Below the pieces are notes generated by a model. That model saw only the letters and a list, made by a program, of their open reading frames with translations. It had not been told where the DNA came from and searched no databases. 64,000 nucleotides of DNA from Stomoxys calcitrans. Taxonomy: Eukaryota > Arthropoda > Insecta > Diptera > Muscidae. Every line of letters starts with the position of its first letter. The stretch's first letter is position 1. Position numbers and translations under genes: made by a program. The stretch lies in assembly GCF_963082655.1 (NCBI RefSeq), contig NC_081555.1, forward strand, positions 26,408,776 through 26,472,775, in the 5' to 3' direction. Below, in pieces: positions 23,247 to 34,019 of the stretch.

Positions 23247-23700
23247 TCAAGACCTTTCCAAAACTTTGTTTATGTCTGTGCAGTTGCGTTCCTTCGCCTT
23301 CAGTCTGTTCATGAATAACGAACTCTTGGCTTGTGATGCAGTGAAAGCGAAAATTTTCATAGGGTCACTAAAAGGTTGGTTGATATCAACGCCATCCAGG
23401 CGTATTCGGCAATCTCGTTTCTGCAGGAAATCAATCCCTAATTTCACTGGCTCGGCCAAGCTGGGGATTACCGATATACAGAGCGTGATGGTGCGATCTT
23501 TGTATGAAACTTCCAGTTGGCATTCTTGCTGGCATGTCGTGTCTCCATTATCCGCCATTTGTATCAGCGATGATTTTGCTTCCTAGCCAACTGTTTGTAG
23601 AGTCTGCCTCCTCATTTCATCCATGTAGCTAAGCGAGGCGACAGTATCGATGAGCGTATTTATTCCCACCCCATTTACGACCATTGAAATAAGGTATTGC
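23247..23700 (-). pseudogene. Retropepsin-like fragment of LTR element
   Basis: The minus frame of 103 codons (23247-23558) holds VIPSLAEPVKLGIDFLQKR, the ILG(M/I)DFL-like flap-distal block of Ty3/gypsy proteases. Upstream in another frame (23600-23700) comes VNGVGINTLIDT then V where the catalytic DTGAS/DSGA motif would have Gly, so the active-site loop looks degraded. It is a broken gene. Confidence 0.65.
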
Positions 23701-23819
23701 CCATTTTAGGATAATGCCTCGTGCTCTTGTTCGGTTGGGCAATTTGATTGACATCGAAACTCCTTTGAAAGGATTTCCTCCGTTCCGCAGTGATTCGTGG
23801 AGTTTTTCGTCATTGCCAG

Positions 23820-24510
23820 CTGTTGTGGCCTTTCCCCTTGCATTGCCAACAGTGGGTGGAGCGGGAGTAATTCGCTTTCAATTATAACGTTTTACAACGT
23901 ATGAGGTGTTTCTTGCCTCATCAGAAACTCAAAATTATCTGTAAGGCCAATCTGCACGTCCGGCGTTCGGAAGTCGTGGAGGTATTCGGGTCGAAGTCCT
24001 GCGTATATCCGCTCCAAGTCATTCATATTTCTCAATTGGGGGCGGTGTCGAGCTTTTGTCAACATGGCTTATATAAAATGTTTCGCTCTCTCGCGATTAT
24101 GCAGCCTTTTGTTATAGAATTCATGCTCGATCGGGCTTGCATACCTTGTCGACAAGAAAAATATTCCCCCCTCGGATCAAAGCTCATGCCAAGTGGTTAT
24201 CTCGGCTCTTTTCACCATGAACCACTTTAGTGCGAATCGTTACCAATATGAGGGTAGGAGTCGGTGGTCTGGAATATTGTGGCACTCGGTTAATACCTCC
24301 AATCTTTCCAGGAAGTCTAGCAAGTACTCGTCGCCAGAGTACTTTATGATCCATCGGTGTACAGTATTCATTACTTCAGCATAGCTTATACAGCCACGAT
24401 TATTCTGGGTTTCCGGAATACGCATACCTATTTCGTCTATCATAATTATTTCCAAAGTTTTTACTTCATCCTCCAAGTCACATAATAAGTTTTCGAATGA
24501 CGCACGCATC
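23820..24510 (-). pseudogene. Gag-like fragment with zinc-knuckle remnant
   Basis: The 89-codon minus frame at 24240-24509 ends in a Gag capsid-like block with VHRWIIKYSGDEYLLDFLER (Ty3/gypsy Gag style: W-x2-KFSG, then FLERVEEL). About 400 bases downstream the minus text near 23820-23855 reads HCWQCKGKGHNSW. This is a CCHC knuckle (C-x2-C-x4-H-x4-C) in which the last Cys is Trp. Frameshifts lie between. Confidence 0.65.
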
Positions 24511-24728
24511 CTTTTTGCTTGGATATGTACGCTGAGCTGTTTCTGCAGGTGATGTACGGTAAATCCTTAGGTGGCCAGCCCTAATTTTCGCCTCTGTTTT
24601 AGGAGTTGCTCGCGTTTAAGTAAGTAGATCCAGCTGAGTGATTCTGGGCCAAGAATCGAATTTGGTTCGGTTCTGCGACAATTGTCATGGTCGGAACCCG
24701 GCGTTTTCACACTGCGTATTTGAGTCGG

Positions 24729-24746
24729 GTCTCTGCTCGGGCGCCA
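24729..24746 (-). promoter_or_regulatory. Primer-binding site, tRNA-Lys type
   Basis: The minus strand reads TGGCGCCCGAGCAGAGAC, close to the tRNA-Lys3-type primer-binding site. It would prime minus-strand DNA synthesis of the LTR element. The expected LTR end CA is not found just upstream (minus sense), where AGCTTTTTAAA stands, so the LTR border is damaged or displaced. Confidence 0.6.
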
Positions 24747-24758
24747 TTTAAAAAGCTA

Positions 24759-25610
24759 TTTCACATAGGATTTGTGCTTATGATCTCAACTATAAGTACT
24801 ACGAACATCAGGCTGTGAACTGTAGGCCGGTCAGACGGACGGACATAGTTCACAATGGTGCCGATGAGATAATGAAACCCAATTATCGAAACGCGTCCAC
24901 CAGCGGGGTGACATGTGTCCTGCCTTGTCTGAGGAACTGTCAATTTTTTTTTCTTCAAGACTCATTTAACAATCTCTCCTTTGGATGTTGCATTGTGTGG
25001 GTCATTAAGCTCGACTTGAAAAACAATGGAACAAAAATTGACTCGCACGACTGGCTGTTAAAAGCCAAACAGATGAAAAATATGATAGTACACCCTGAGC
25101 ACGGGGAACTTAGAAAAACGTTTGTCGTTTCTAAATGGAAAACGAAAAGCTCGTCTCCAAAACAAAATCCACCACATGTGTGGTGGTCATGTTGATGTCG
25201 GCAGGCGGAGCTTGCCACATTGACAAGGGAATAAAATGAATGCAAAGGCTATAGAGGGGAGTTGGAGTTTGTTTGAAGAGATATTGCTCAATGAAAAAAC
25301 TTATGCGAATAGTCTGGTAGTAGTAGTTGGGATTTCACATAGGATTTGTGCTTATGATCCCAACTCTAAGTACTACGAACAACAGTCTGTGAACTGTAGG
25401 CCGGGCAGACGGACGGACATAGTTCACGATGGTGCCGATGAGATAATGAAACCCAATTATCGAAACGCGACCATCAGTGGGGCAACATGTGTTCTGCCTT
25501 GTCTGAGGAACTGTTAGTTTTTTTTTCTTCAAGACTCATTTAACAATCTCTCCTTTGGATGTTGCATTCGCTTGGTCATTAAGCTCGACTTGAAAAATAA
25601 TGGAACCAAG
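24759..25610. repeat. Two 278-bp direct repeats
   Basis: Copies at 24759-25036 and 25333-25610, offset 574. Both begin TTTCACATAGGATTTGTGC and end GCTCGACTTGAAAAA. They are about 90 percent alike by eye. They adjoin the primer-binding site but lack TG..CA ends, so LTR identity is not shown; they may be part of a duplicated LTR or an unrelated element. The 296 bases between them hold no recognised gene. Confidence 0.75.
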
Positions 25611-25616
25611 AAAAAA

Positions 25617-28080
25617 AAACAAGTAAGAGCGTGCTTCGCTCTTACTTGTGGAGAGTATATAAGTTCGGCCGGACCGAATCTTATGTACCCTCCACCATGG
25701 ATCGCATTTATCGAGTTCTATGCGCAGTATCTCTTTTTAGGCAAACAAAGAATATTGCATAAGAATATGCTATTGTGTAATATTTCAGTTCCTTCGGATA
25801 GGAAATGCGCCTTGTAGGGGCTCAACAAGCAAAATCGGGAGATTGGTTTATATGGGAGCTGTATCAAGCTATTGATCGATTCAGATCATAGTGGACACGT
25901 ATGTTGAAGGTCATGAGAGAAGCCGTTGTGCAAAATTTCTTCCAAATCGAATGAGAATTGCGCCCTCTAGAGGCTCAAGAAGTCAAGATCCCAGATCGGT
26001 TTATGTGGCAGCTATATCAGGTTATGTACCGATTTGCGCCATACTAAGCACTGTTATTGGAAGTCATGACAAAGCACCTCATGCCGAATTTCAGCCAAAT
26101 CGGATGAGAATTGCGCGCTCTATTGGCTCAAGAAGTCAAGATTCAAAATCGGTTTATATGGCGGCTATATCAGGTTATGAGCCGATTTGAATCATACTTA
26201 ACACAGTTATTGGAAATGATAACAAAACACTACGTGCTAAATTTCCAGTCGTGCTAAAGGTCATAAGAGAAGCTGTTGTACAAAATTTCTTCCAAATCGT
26301 ATGAGAATTGCGCCCTCTAGAGGCTCAAGAAGTCAAGACCCAAGATCGGTTTATATGGCAGCTATATGAAAACATGAACCGATTTGAAACATACTTAGCA
26401 CAAATATTGAAAGTGATACCAAAACACCACGTGCGAAATTTCACTCAAATCGGATGAGAATTGCGCGCTTTATGGGCTCAAGAAGTCAAGACCCAAGATC
26501 GGTTTATATGGCAGCTATATGAAAACATGGACCGATTTAAACCACACTTGGCGCAATTGTTGGAAGTGATACCAAAACACCACGTGCAAAATTTCAGTTA
26601 AATCGGATAGGAATTGCGCCTTCTGGAGGCTCAAGAAGTCTAATCGGGAGATCGGTTTATATGGCGGCTATATCAGGTTATGAACCGATTTCAATCATAC
26701 TTAACACAGTTATTGGAAAAGGTACCAAAACACTACGTGCCAAATTTCCGGTCATGCTAAAGGTCATGAGAGAAGCCGTTGTACAAAATTTCTTCCAAAT
26801 CGTATGAGATTTGCGCCCTCTAGAGGCTCAAGAAGTCAAGACCCAAGATCAGTTTATATGGCAGCTATATCAAAACATGGACCGATTTAATCCATACTTT
26901 GCGCAATTGTTGGAAGTGATACCAAAATACCACGTGCAAAATTTCAGTTAATTCGGATAGCAATTGCGCCCTCTAGAGGCTCAAGAAGTCTAATCGGGAG
27001 ATCGGTTTATATGGCGGCTATATCAGGTTATGGACTGATTTAGACTATACTTGGCACAGTTATTGGAAATGATACCAAAACACTACGTGCTAAATTTCCG
27101 GTCGTACTAAAGTTCATGAGAGAAGCCGTTGTACAAAATTTCTTCCAAATCGTATGAGAATTGCGCCCTCTAAAGGCTCAAGAAGTCAAGACCCAAGATC
27201 GGTTTATATGGCAGCTATATCAAAACATGGACGGATTCAGTTGTTGGAAGTGATACCAAAACACCACGTGCAAAATTTCAGTCAAATCGGATAGGAACTA
27301 AGCCCTCTAGTTGCTCAAGAAGTCTAATCAGGAGATCGGTTTATATGACAGCTATATCAGGATATGGACTGATTTAGACTATACTTGGCACAGTTGTTGG
27401 GAGTCAGAACACTTCATTCAAAATTTCAGCCTAATCGGATAAGAAGTGCTCACTCTAGAAACTCAAAAAGTCAAGACCCAGATCGGTTTATATGACAGCT
27501 ATATCAGATTATCAACCGATTAGACCATACTTGGCACAGTTATCGGTAGGGATACTAAAACATCACGTGCAAAATTTCAGCCAGATCGGATAAGAATTGC
27601 GTCCTCTAGAAGTTCAAGAAGTCAAGACCCAAGATCGGTTTATATGACAGCTATATCAGGTAATGGACCGATTTGAACCATACTTGGCACAGTTGTTGGA
27701 TATCATAACAAAACACCAATTGAAAAATTTCATTCCAATCGGATAAGAATTGCGCCCTCTAGAGGCTCAAGAAGTCAAGACCCAAGATCGGTTTGTATGG
27801 CAGCTATATCAAAACATGGACCGATTTGGCCCATTTACAATCCCAACGGACCTACACTAATAAAAAGTATTTGTTCGAAATTTCAAGCGGCTAGCTTAAC
27901 TCCTTCGAAAGTTATCGTGCTTCGACAGACAGACGGACGGACGGACAGACGTACGGACTTGGCCAGATCGGCTTAAAATGACATATATATACTTTATGGG
28001 GTCTCAGACGCATATTTCGAGGTGGTACAAACAGAATGATGAAATTAGTATACCGCCATCCTAAGGTGGAGGGTATAAAA
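25617..28080 (+). mobile_element. Complete 153-bp-type element, family B
   Basis: The left end has a perfect hairpin AAGTAAGAGCG/CGCTCTTACTT (25621-25647), a second TTCGGCCGGACCGAA stem at about 25664-25678 and the subterminal TACCCTCCACCATGG (25686-25700). The right end is GGTGGAGGGTATAAAA (28065-28080), the inverted partner. Between lie about 13 monomers with AGATCGGTTTATATGGC at 25993, 26146, 26343, 26496, 26649 and onward, mostly 153 apart. The layout (subterminal inverted repeats, hairpin near one end, central tandem repeats, no coding) fits a Helentron-associated non-autonomous element. Confidence 0.8.
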
Positions 28081-29165
28081 CTTGGATATTTTATTCAAGA
28101 ATTCTAAAAATTGAAAAAAAATCATAGGATTTTTAGTTTAACATGTAAGTATCGGCAACTCTCCCCCTAAATGCTCACATTTGAATTTTAAGCACACACA
28201 CATATGTATGTAACAAACATCAGTATTCAACAACATCACCATATGTGTTTGACGATGAAGTTGATGATTAGCATCCTTCAGATATGCTCGACATCAAAAT
28301 GGTTGGAACAATTCGTTTCATTAGGCAACATCAAAGTTCGTTTGACTGTGTGTGAGTGTTATGTGAGTGTGATTCGCTATGTGTGTCTGCTTTATTACAG
28401 AACATGTTTCGCAAAAACGCCCTTTTTGACCCTTTTTGTATGTTTTTGGCTGTCTAAAGGCAAAAAAAAGTGGGAACCGACCGAGTTGAAGTTAACTTTA
28501 TTATATGAAATTATATAACTTTGTGTCCGACTAATTGAAGGTTGTGCAATAGGGCCGCCCCAAGGCTTAAAGTTAATAATAAAAAAAGGGTTAATGATGC
28601 CTTTGTTTTACTTTCAGTTTTTGGGATAGTCGGAATATATGTTTTGTAGCTTTCATTTAGTTGATATAAATACCCATTAAAATGTAAAATTAATTTCCAT
28701 TTTTTATTTCCCTTCTTTTATTGCAGGTAAGTTGATGTGAAAACTGTGTGATTTTCCGGAAAAAAAACTCATTAACTTGAAGTTATATTAAAAACATGAA
28801 AATGTAAGTCATTTAAACAATAATTACTTAGCTTAAGATGAATGGCATGGGGATTTATTCGGTTTTAGGATATGAAACTAAGGGAAGATAATTTACATTT
28901 ATAATAGAAGTTTAACGCAGGTTTTTATATGTGTTTAACCACTCATCTTGGAAAGGAACCACCAAATGGCAGAAAAGAAAATAGAGCAACGACTTAGATT
29001 TTCCCATTTCAGAAAAAAAACTATTCCTAACAGAAAAAATTCTAACGCCGTTGTTCACAGAACTTAATGGTGCTTTGAAATAGGTTTATTTAGGTTGGGT
29101 TGGAAAGAGGGTGCGAATATTAATCGGCCCCATGAATTCGCTCGGAGGGTTTATGGTCATTTAAG
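28081..29165 (+). other. Low-copy island with ratchet splice site
   Basis: AT-rich single-copy sequence free of recognised transposons, bounded by family B on the left and family D on the right. A 104-codon plus frame (28204-28518) shows no domain. The feature of note is the splice motif at 28711-28732. Confidence 0.6.
28707..28732 (+). promoter_or_regulatory. Candidate recursive (ratchet) splice site
   Basis: TTTCCCTTCTTTTATTGCAG at 28707-28726 is an excellent acceptor with a long pyrimidine run. It is followed at once by GTAAGT (28727-28732), a perfect donor. Joined acceptor-donor sites with no exon between are the signature of ratchet points used to remove long fly introns stepwise. TTAAT-type branch-like sequences lie 20 to 40 bases upstream (for example TTAATTTCC near 28690). 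It implies plus-strand transcription through this island. Use is not proven by sequence. Confidence 0.7.
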
Positions 29166-29169
29166 TTTG

Positions 29170-31340
29170 GATGTTAAAGACTTATTTTAGCTTAAAAGAC
29201 TTTATTGGAGCCCGATATTCTCATATGGATTTTGATAGTGGGAAGTGCCCCAGGGTGGTGGTTGTTAGGTTAAGGGGGTGGTGTGCACCCCCAGAAACGT
29301 GGGGGTCCATTACTCCCAAATACCTTTCATTTGAGCCCCAAATTGCAAAGATCGGTAGATATGTATGTCCAATTTAAAGATGTTTTGTGGGGTGACGTGA
29401 TCCCCCAGACACATAGCCCTAAAAAAATATTAGCAACGCGCTCTACCCTCAAAAACCATTTTTTAAACCCCATATTGCCATTGATTTAAGGGGACTTCAT
29501 GGGATGAAGCGTCCCCTAGACCCTTGGCCCCAAATTATTTATTAAATTCGTTTTTCAATCTCAAATACCTTTCATTTGAGCCACATATTGGCATGGTCGG
29601 TAAATTTTTACGATTTGGGGGTGTTTTGGGGGAAGGAGCGGTGCCTCAAAAGCATGGTCCTACTTTTAGATATAAGATTCGTATTATACTCCCAAATACT
29701 TTTTTTGAGTCCCATATTGCGTCGGTCAGTAAATAATTGCTGTTTGTGGGTTGTTTTTGGGCAAAGGGTAGGTAGACACAAAGAAAACTGGTTCCAAAAG
29801 TGGGCATCAATTTCGTGCTCTACTCCCCAATATCTTTCACTTGAGCCCCACATTGACATGGTGGGTAAATATGATACCCAGAAAACTGGTTCCGAAAGTG
29901 GGTATCAATTTCGTGCTCTACTCCCCAATATCTTTCACTTGAGCCCCACATTGACATGGTGGGTAAATATGACACCCAGAAAATTGGTTCCAAAAGTGGG
30001 TATCAATTCCGTGCTCTACTCCCCAATATCTTTCACTTGATCCCCACATTGACATGGTGGGTAAATATGTCCAATTTAGGGGTGTTTTGGGGAGTGAGGT
30101 GGTCGCCCAAACACTTATCCCTGGAAATATGTCAGCATCTTGCTCTACTCTCAAATATCATTTATTTGAACGATTCCATATTGCCATTGGCCTCAAAATT
30201 GTCTATAAAATATATTTGCAAATCTCAAATATCGTTTGTTTAAATCCCTTATTGCAAATGTCATGAAATATGTCCGGTTTGGGGTATGGACCCTAAAAAC
30301 TATCAATATCGAGCTCTCTTTAAGACCCAAATTGTCATGATAAGCAAATACGTGCTATTTGCGGGTGGGACGTCAGTTAAACAGTTAATTCCGAATGTTC
30401 ATATCATATTCGTAGTCTACTCCTTATTACCTTTCATTTGAGCCCCATATTTCCATAGTCAAGAAACATGACCGTTTTGGGGGGTGTTTTGAGGGATGGG
30501 GCTGCCACTCGGAGACTTGGCCCTGAAAATATATATCAGATTCTTGTTCTACTCTAAACTACCTCTTATTTGAGCCCCATATTGCAATGGTCAGCAAATA
30601 CGTCCTATTTGGGTGGTATTATGGGTGTGGGGTGGCCCCATGGACACTTTTCCCGAATATTGATATCAGATTCATGCTTTACTCCCAAAGGCTTTTCATT
30701 TGAGCCCCATATTGCTATGGTCGTAAATTTGTCCCCTTTGGGGGGTGTTTTGGGGTAGGGGTGGACCCCCAGAAACTTGGTCCCACATTTGAATATCAAA
30801 TTCGTAATCTACTTGCAAATACCATTCATTTGAGTCCCATATTGATATGGTTCGTAAATATGTTCGATTTAGGGCGGTTTTGAGGGTTGGGGTGGTCCCC
30901 CAAACACTTGGTTCGACAATTGGATATCAGATACGTTTTCTACTCTTAAATACCTTTCATTTGAGTCCTATATTGTCATGATTGGACTATATATATATTT
31001 GGTAGGTTTTGGGGGTGGGGCGGCCCCCTAGGTACCCCATCCAAAATTTGGTTACCAAATTTTTGTTTGTAGGTTACTATAAGAGAGCGCACCACCAATC
31101 GCACCACCCATCTCCGAGATCTGGCGTTTCTGAAAATTAGGTTAAGGGGGAGGTCCGCCTCTCCCCGCCCCCCCCCCCCCCCCCCCCCCTCCTTCAGATA
31201 TCAAAAAATGTAGTACCCTATTTCACCACGGGATTATTATGCACCATCTGTGAAAATTTCAAAAAATCGGTTCAGCCGTTTCTGAGTCTATAAGGAACAT
31301 ACAAACAAACAAACAAACAAACTGACAAACAAAGAAGATT
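29170..31340 (-). mobile_element. Family D element, reverse orientation, long copy
   Basis: About 15 diverged units with TTTGAGCCCCATATTGC, spaced near 130 bases. At 29770-30060 a younger triplet of 98 to 99-base units is present (CTACTCCCCAATATC at 29820, 29918 and 30017). The right end has GATCTGGCGTTTCTGAAAAT, a 22-base C run, TCGGTTCAGCCGTTTCTGAG and CAAACAAACAAACAAAC. Read in reverse this is the family's beginning. No coding sequence. Confidence 0.75.
31168..31189 (+). repeat. C homopolymer, 22 bases
   Basis: Homologous in position to the C run at 19704-19722 in another family D copy. It is probably a slippage expansion. Confidence 0.85.
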
Positions 31341-31384
31341 ATTTAGTTGAAGGGCATACTTTTATTCTACATACCAAACTTCTG

Positions 31385-31995
31385 TCAAACCAGCAAAAAT
31401 TAAAGCTCTAGGAACCAAAAAAGGATGATCGGGAGACCGGTTTACATGTGAGCTATATAAGGTTCTTGACCAATTCGAACCGTACTTAGCAAAATTGGTG
31501 GACGTCGCAGCAGAACACTATGTGCAAAATTTCAGCCAAATCGGACAAATATTCCGCCCTCCAGGGGCTCAAGAAGTCAGATCGGAGATCGGCTCATATG
31601 GGAGCTATATCAGGTAATAGACCGACTTTTACCGTACTCGGCACAGTTGTTGAAAGTCATAACAGAACACTACGTGCAAAATTTCAATCAAATCGGATGA
31701 AAATTGCGGCTTTCAGGGGCTCAAGAAGTCAAGTCGGGAGATCGATTTATATGGAAGCTATATCAGGTTCTGGACCAATTTGAACCGTTCTTGGCATAGT
31801 TGTTGCTGCTTCCTGGGGCTCACAAAGTCAAATGGCAAGATCGGTTTATACGGGAGCTATATCAGGTTCTTGACCGATTTGGACCGTTCTTGACACAGTT
31901 GTTGAAAGTCATAACAGAACACTATGTGCAAAATTTTAATCAAATCGGATGAAAATTGCGGCTTCCAGGGGCTCAAGAAGTCAAATCGGGAGTCT
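31385..31995 (+). mobile_element. 153-bp-type family B fragment
   Basis: Four monomers with AGATCGGTTTATACGGGAG, ATATCAGGTTCTTGACCG, AAAATTTCAATCAAATCGG and GGGGCTCAAGAAGTCAA. Neither terminal hairpin nor subterminal inverted repeat is present. It joins LINE sequence at about 32000. Confidence 0.75.
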
Positions 31996-32059
31996 GGTTG
32001 ATATGGGACCTATTGTATATCCCCTAAGTTGGTTCATGCCTCGTGTTGTGTCCCCATCT

Positions 32060-32300
32060 GAGTACCGGTGTCTTTTAGCCGCAAAAACCAGGCAATGACA
32101 TAGGAAATGCTCCAACGTCTCATCACTTGCCGTACTGATTTTGCATAAGTGAGCTCGTAGTCCTATTTGTCCCGTTTTAATTACCGGTGTCTTTTTGCCG
32201 CGAAAATCAGACAATGACATAGGACATGATCCAACGTCTCCTCACTTGCCGCACTGATTTTGCATAAGCGAGCTCGTAGTCCTCTTTGTCCCGTTTTGAT
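32060..32300 (-). repeat. 119-bp tandem duplication of LINE C-terminus
   Basis: Two adjacent copies start near 32063 and 32183, each beginning ACCGGTGTCTTTTTGCCG-like and ending GTAGTCCTNTTTGTCCCGTTTT. On the minus strand each encodes the Cys/His phrase LCKISAASEETLDHVLCHCL or a close variant. A four-part C-x-C repeat is thus doubled. Confidence 0.85.
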
Positions 32301-32436
32301 ACCAAAAGCTATACTGACCTCCTTCTTATTCCCTTTCAGTAATAGCCTCGTCCTCTCACGATCCGGATTACCCCATAGGATTTTCGCCATCCTACCAACT
32401 GTTTCGCTGTTTCACAGTGTTCGTCGCCCACGCCCT

Positions 32437-33286
32437 TTACTCAGACTGCGTCGACCCGAAAGGCTTCTGGTTAACCAAGTTTATTGACGGCAGTCCTGTG
32501 GCCTTCATTGCCAAATCGTCTGCCCTTTCATTACCCCTTACTCTGTTATGCCCCGGCATCCAAACGATGCGGATTCTGCCATCTTTAGAGAAGGCGTTAA
32601 TCTCCTTCTTACACTGAAAAACTGTTAGTGACCTTATCGTCCTGGTTGTTATTGCCCTTATGGTCATTTCACTGTGCGTAAAAATGTTCATACGTGATGT
32701 CCTCGCGGTAACACCACACAACCTCAAGCATTCCGTGGTCGCCCGGATCTCCACCTGCAAGACCGTATTAAGGTAAGGCAGCCTAAAACAGATCTCAGTC
32801 CTTGGGTTCTCAATGTAGACCTCCAGGTCAACTCTGTCCTCTAGCTTTAATCCATCCGTGTAAAATGCTCTTCCAGATGGCAATACTAAGGTTCCGTCAG
32901 TCCAAGACTGTACCGCTGGCAGCAATGCCAATGACCTCAAGTGTAATCTCAGGTATCCGATCGGAAACATCTTCCCTTCCTACCAGGTTTCCTATCGCCA
33001 CCTCGATTATACCGCGATGATATGATCTGCTCCCATGCTCAATCCATTCTCCCATCGCCTTAAGTATATCAATGGGTCGGATATCTAGTGCCCTAGTGGG
33101 CGTGGTCCTCATCGCTCCGCCTATGCCAAGACAACATGTTCTCTGAACCGGTTGCATGGTTCTTATATTGCACTTTTTCTCTATAGCAGTCCACCAAACT
33201 ACTGAGTCGTAAGTAAGTATAGGTCGAATCCCGCTCCTGTATAGCCAGTGGACTATCCTAGGATTCAGGCCCCATTTTGAGCCCAC
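32437..33286 (-). pseudogene. LINE RT C-terminus and RNase H, broken
   Basis: The first minus frame (32897-33286) has KWGLNPRIVHWLYRSGIRPI and GIGGAMRTTPTRALD, typical RT thumb-side wording of I/LOA-type LINEs. The overlapping frame (32437-32970, 177 codons) is RNase H: FYTDGLKLEDRV with the first Asp, VEIRATTECL with the Glu, NIFTHSEMTIRAI where the usual Asp is His, WMPGHNRVRGNERADDLA with the last Asp kept. One catalytic residue is lost and a frameshift separates the two frames. Confidence 0.85.
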
Positions 33287-33299
33287 GGTCAGTCTACAT

Positions 33300-33685
33300 A
33301 GTGTTCAACATCTGTGAGCCTTCTCAGTAGGCTCCTGGGTGTGACACTGAGTGACCCAGCTATGCAAAAGGGCCGAAAGGGCATATGACTGGGCTAGACC
33401 TAGGGGTCTCAATGTTAACCCAGAGAAGAATCCAATACGCCTGTTCACGAAGAGGACGAAGGTGGGCCAATTTGTCACACCACCTTTCCTCAGTAAAACG
33501 ATTTCTAAATCTGACAAGGTAAAATATTTAGGTGTGATCGTGGACAGGAAACTGGCTGGAAGCCTTACCCCTAATTCATTTGACCTTTTCAGATTTAGAA
33601 ATCGTTTTATTGAGGAAGGTGGTGCGTCAAATTGGCCCACCTTCGTCCTCCTTGTGAACAGGCGTATTACATTTTTCTCTGGAGC
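33300..33685 (+). pseudogene. Inverted RT segment with 100-bp palindromic arms
   Basis: The plus frame at 33351-33692 reads AYDWARPRGLNVNPEK, TKRTKVGQF and KVKYLGVIVDRKL, the RT palm region after the catalytic site. It is plus-oriented against the minus-oriented remainder. Arm 33420-33520 is repeated in inverse at 33581-33683 with a few differences, giving a roughly 100-bp stem with a 60-bp loop. Confidence 0.8.
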
Positions 33686-33689
33686 TATT

Positions 33690-34015
33690 TGATCGAGTTC
33701 AACGGAGAGCTATGGTGTTGATTGGCGTCAGTATCTATTGCTCCTCTTGAACATCATCGGAATGTGGGTAGCGTTGTATTGCTCTGTCATTGCTTTCATG
33801 GCGTGTATACCTGGGATATTCGTCTTCTTATCCCTGATGTTAGGATGTTCACCAGGAATTCAAGACTTGCCAGCAACTCACATTCGTTTCTAATTGAATA
33901 GCCAGTCGATCGAACCATTCGTATGTGGAATCGACGACCGGCTAATGTCTTTCCCACCGACATTGACGTTCAGAAATTTAAGACGAATTCAATAAACTCA
34001 ATCCATGTGTTTCCT
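33690..34015 (+). pseudogene. LINE RT C-terminal fragment, CR1/RTE/jockey-like
   Basis: Plus-strand phrases read through stops: DRVQRRAMVLIGV at 33690-33735, then MFTRNSRLASNSHSF near 33845-33890, and a final PTDIDVQKFKT-like text near 33955-33985 followed by NKLNPCVS. This ordering is that of RNase H-less LINEs ending shortly after RT. Two or more frameshifts and stops. It abuts the previous LINE, so two unrelated LINE scraps are joined here. Confidence 0.65.
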
Positions 34016-34019
34016 AATT

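Larger units (their letters stand above)
23190..24750 (-). mobile_element. Ty3/gypsy-like LTR retrotransposon remnant (gag-protease)
   Basis: On the minus strand, in order from the right: primer-binding site (24729-24746), leader, Gag-like region, a zinc-knuckle-like motif, then retropepsin-like sequence ending near 23190. Reverse transcriptase and integrase are absent, so the downstream half is deleted. Several frame changes and stops separate the parts. Family placement rests on the Gag and protease wording and is moderately sure. Confidence 0.7.
32000..33700 (-). mobile_element. RNase H LINE remnant with internal inversion
   Basis: A minus-strand non-LTR element covering late RT, RNase H and the C-terminal Cys region from 33290 down to 32000. 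Beyond 33290 the RT part that should continue on the minus strand is instead read on the plus strand (33300-33580). After that comes a minus-oriented stretch (33581-33683) that repeats 33420-33520 in inverse. This mosaic fits a twin-primed insertion with later rearrangement. The family is the same as at 9.8 kb and 55.2 kb. Confidence 0.75.

Noticed and set aside
28204..28518. 104-codon plus frame as a gene
   Set aside because: No domain, biased to AT-rich codons, in an intronic island; no supporting splice or start context.
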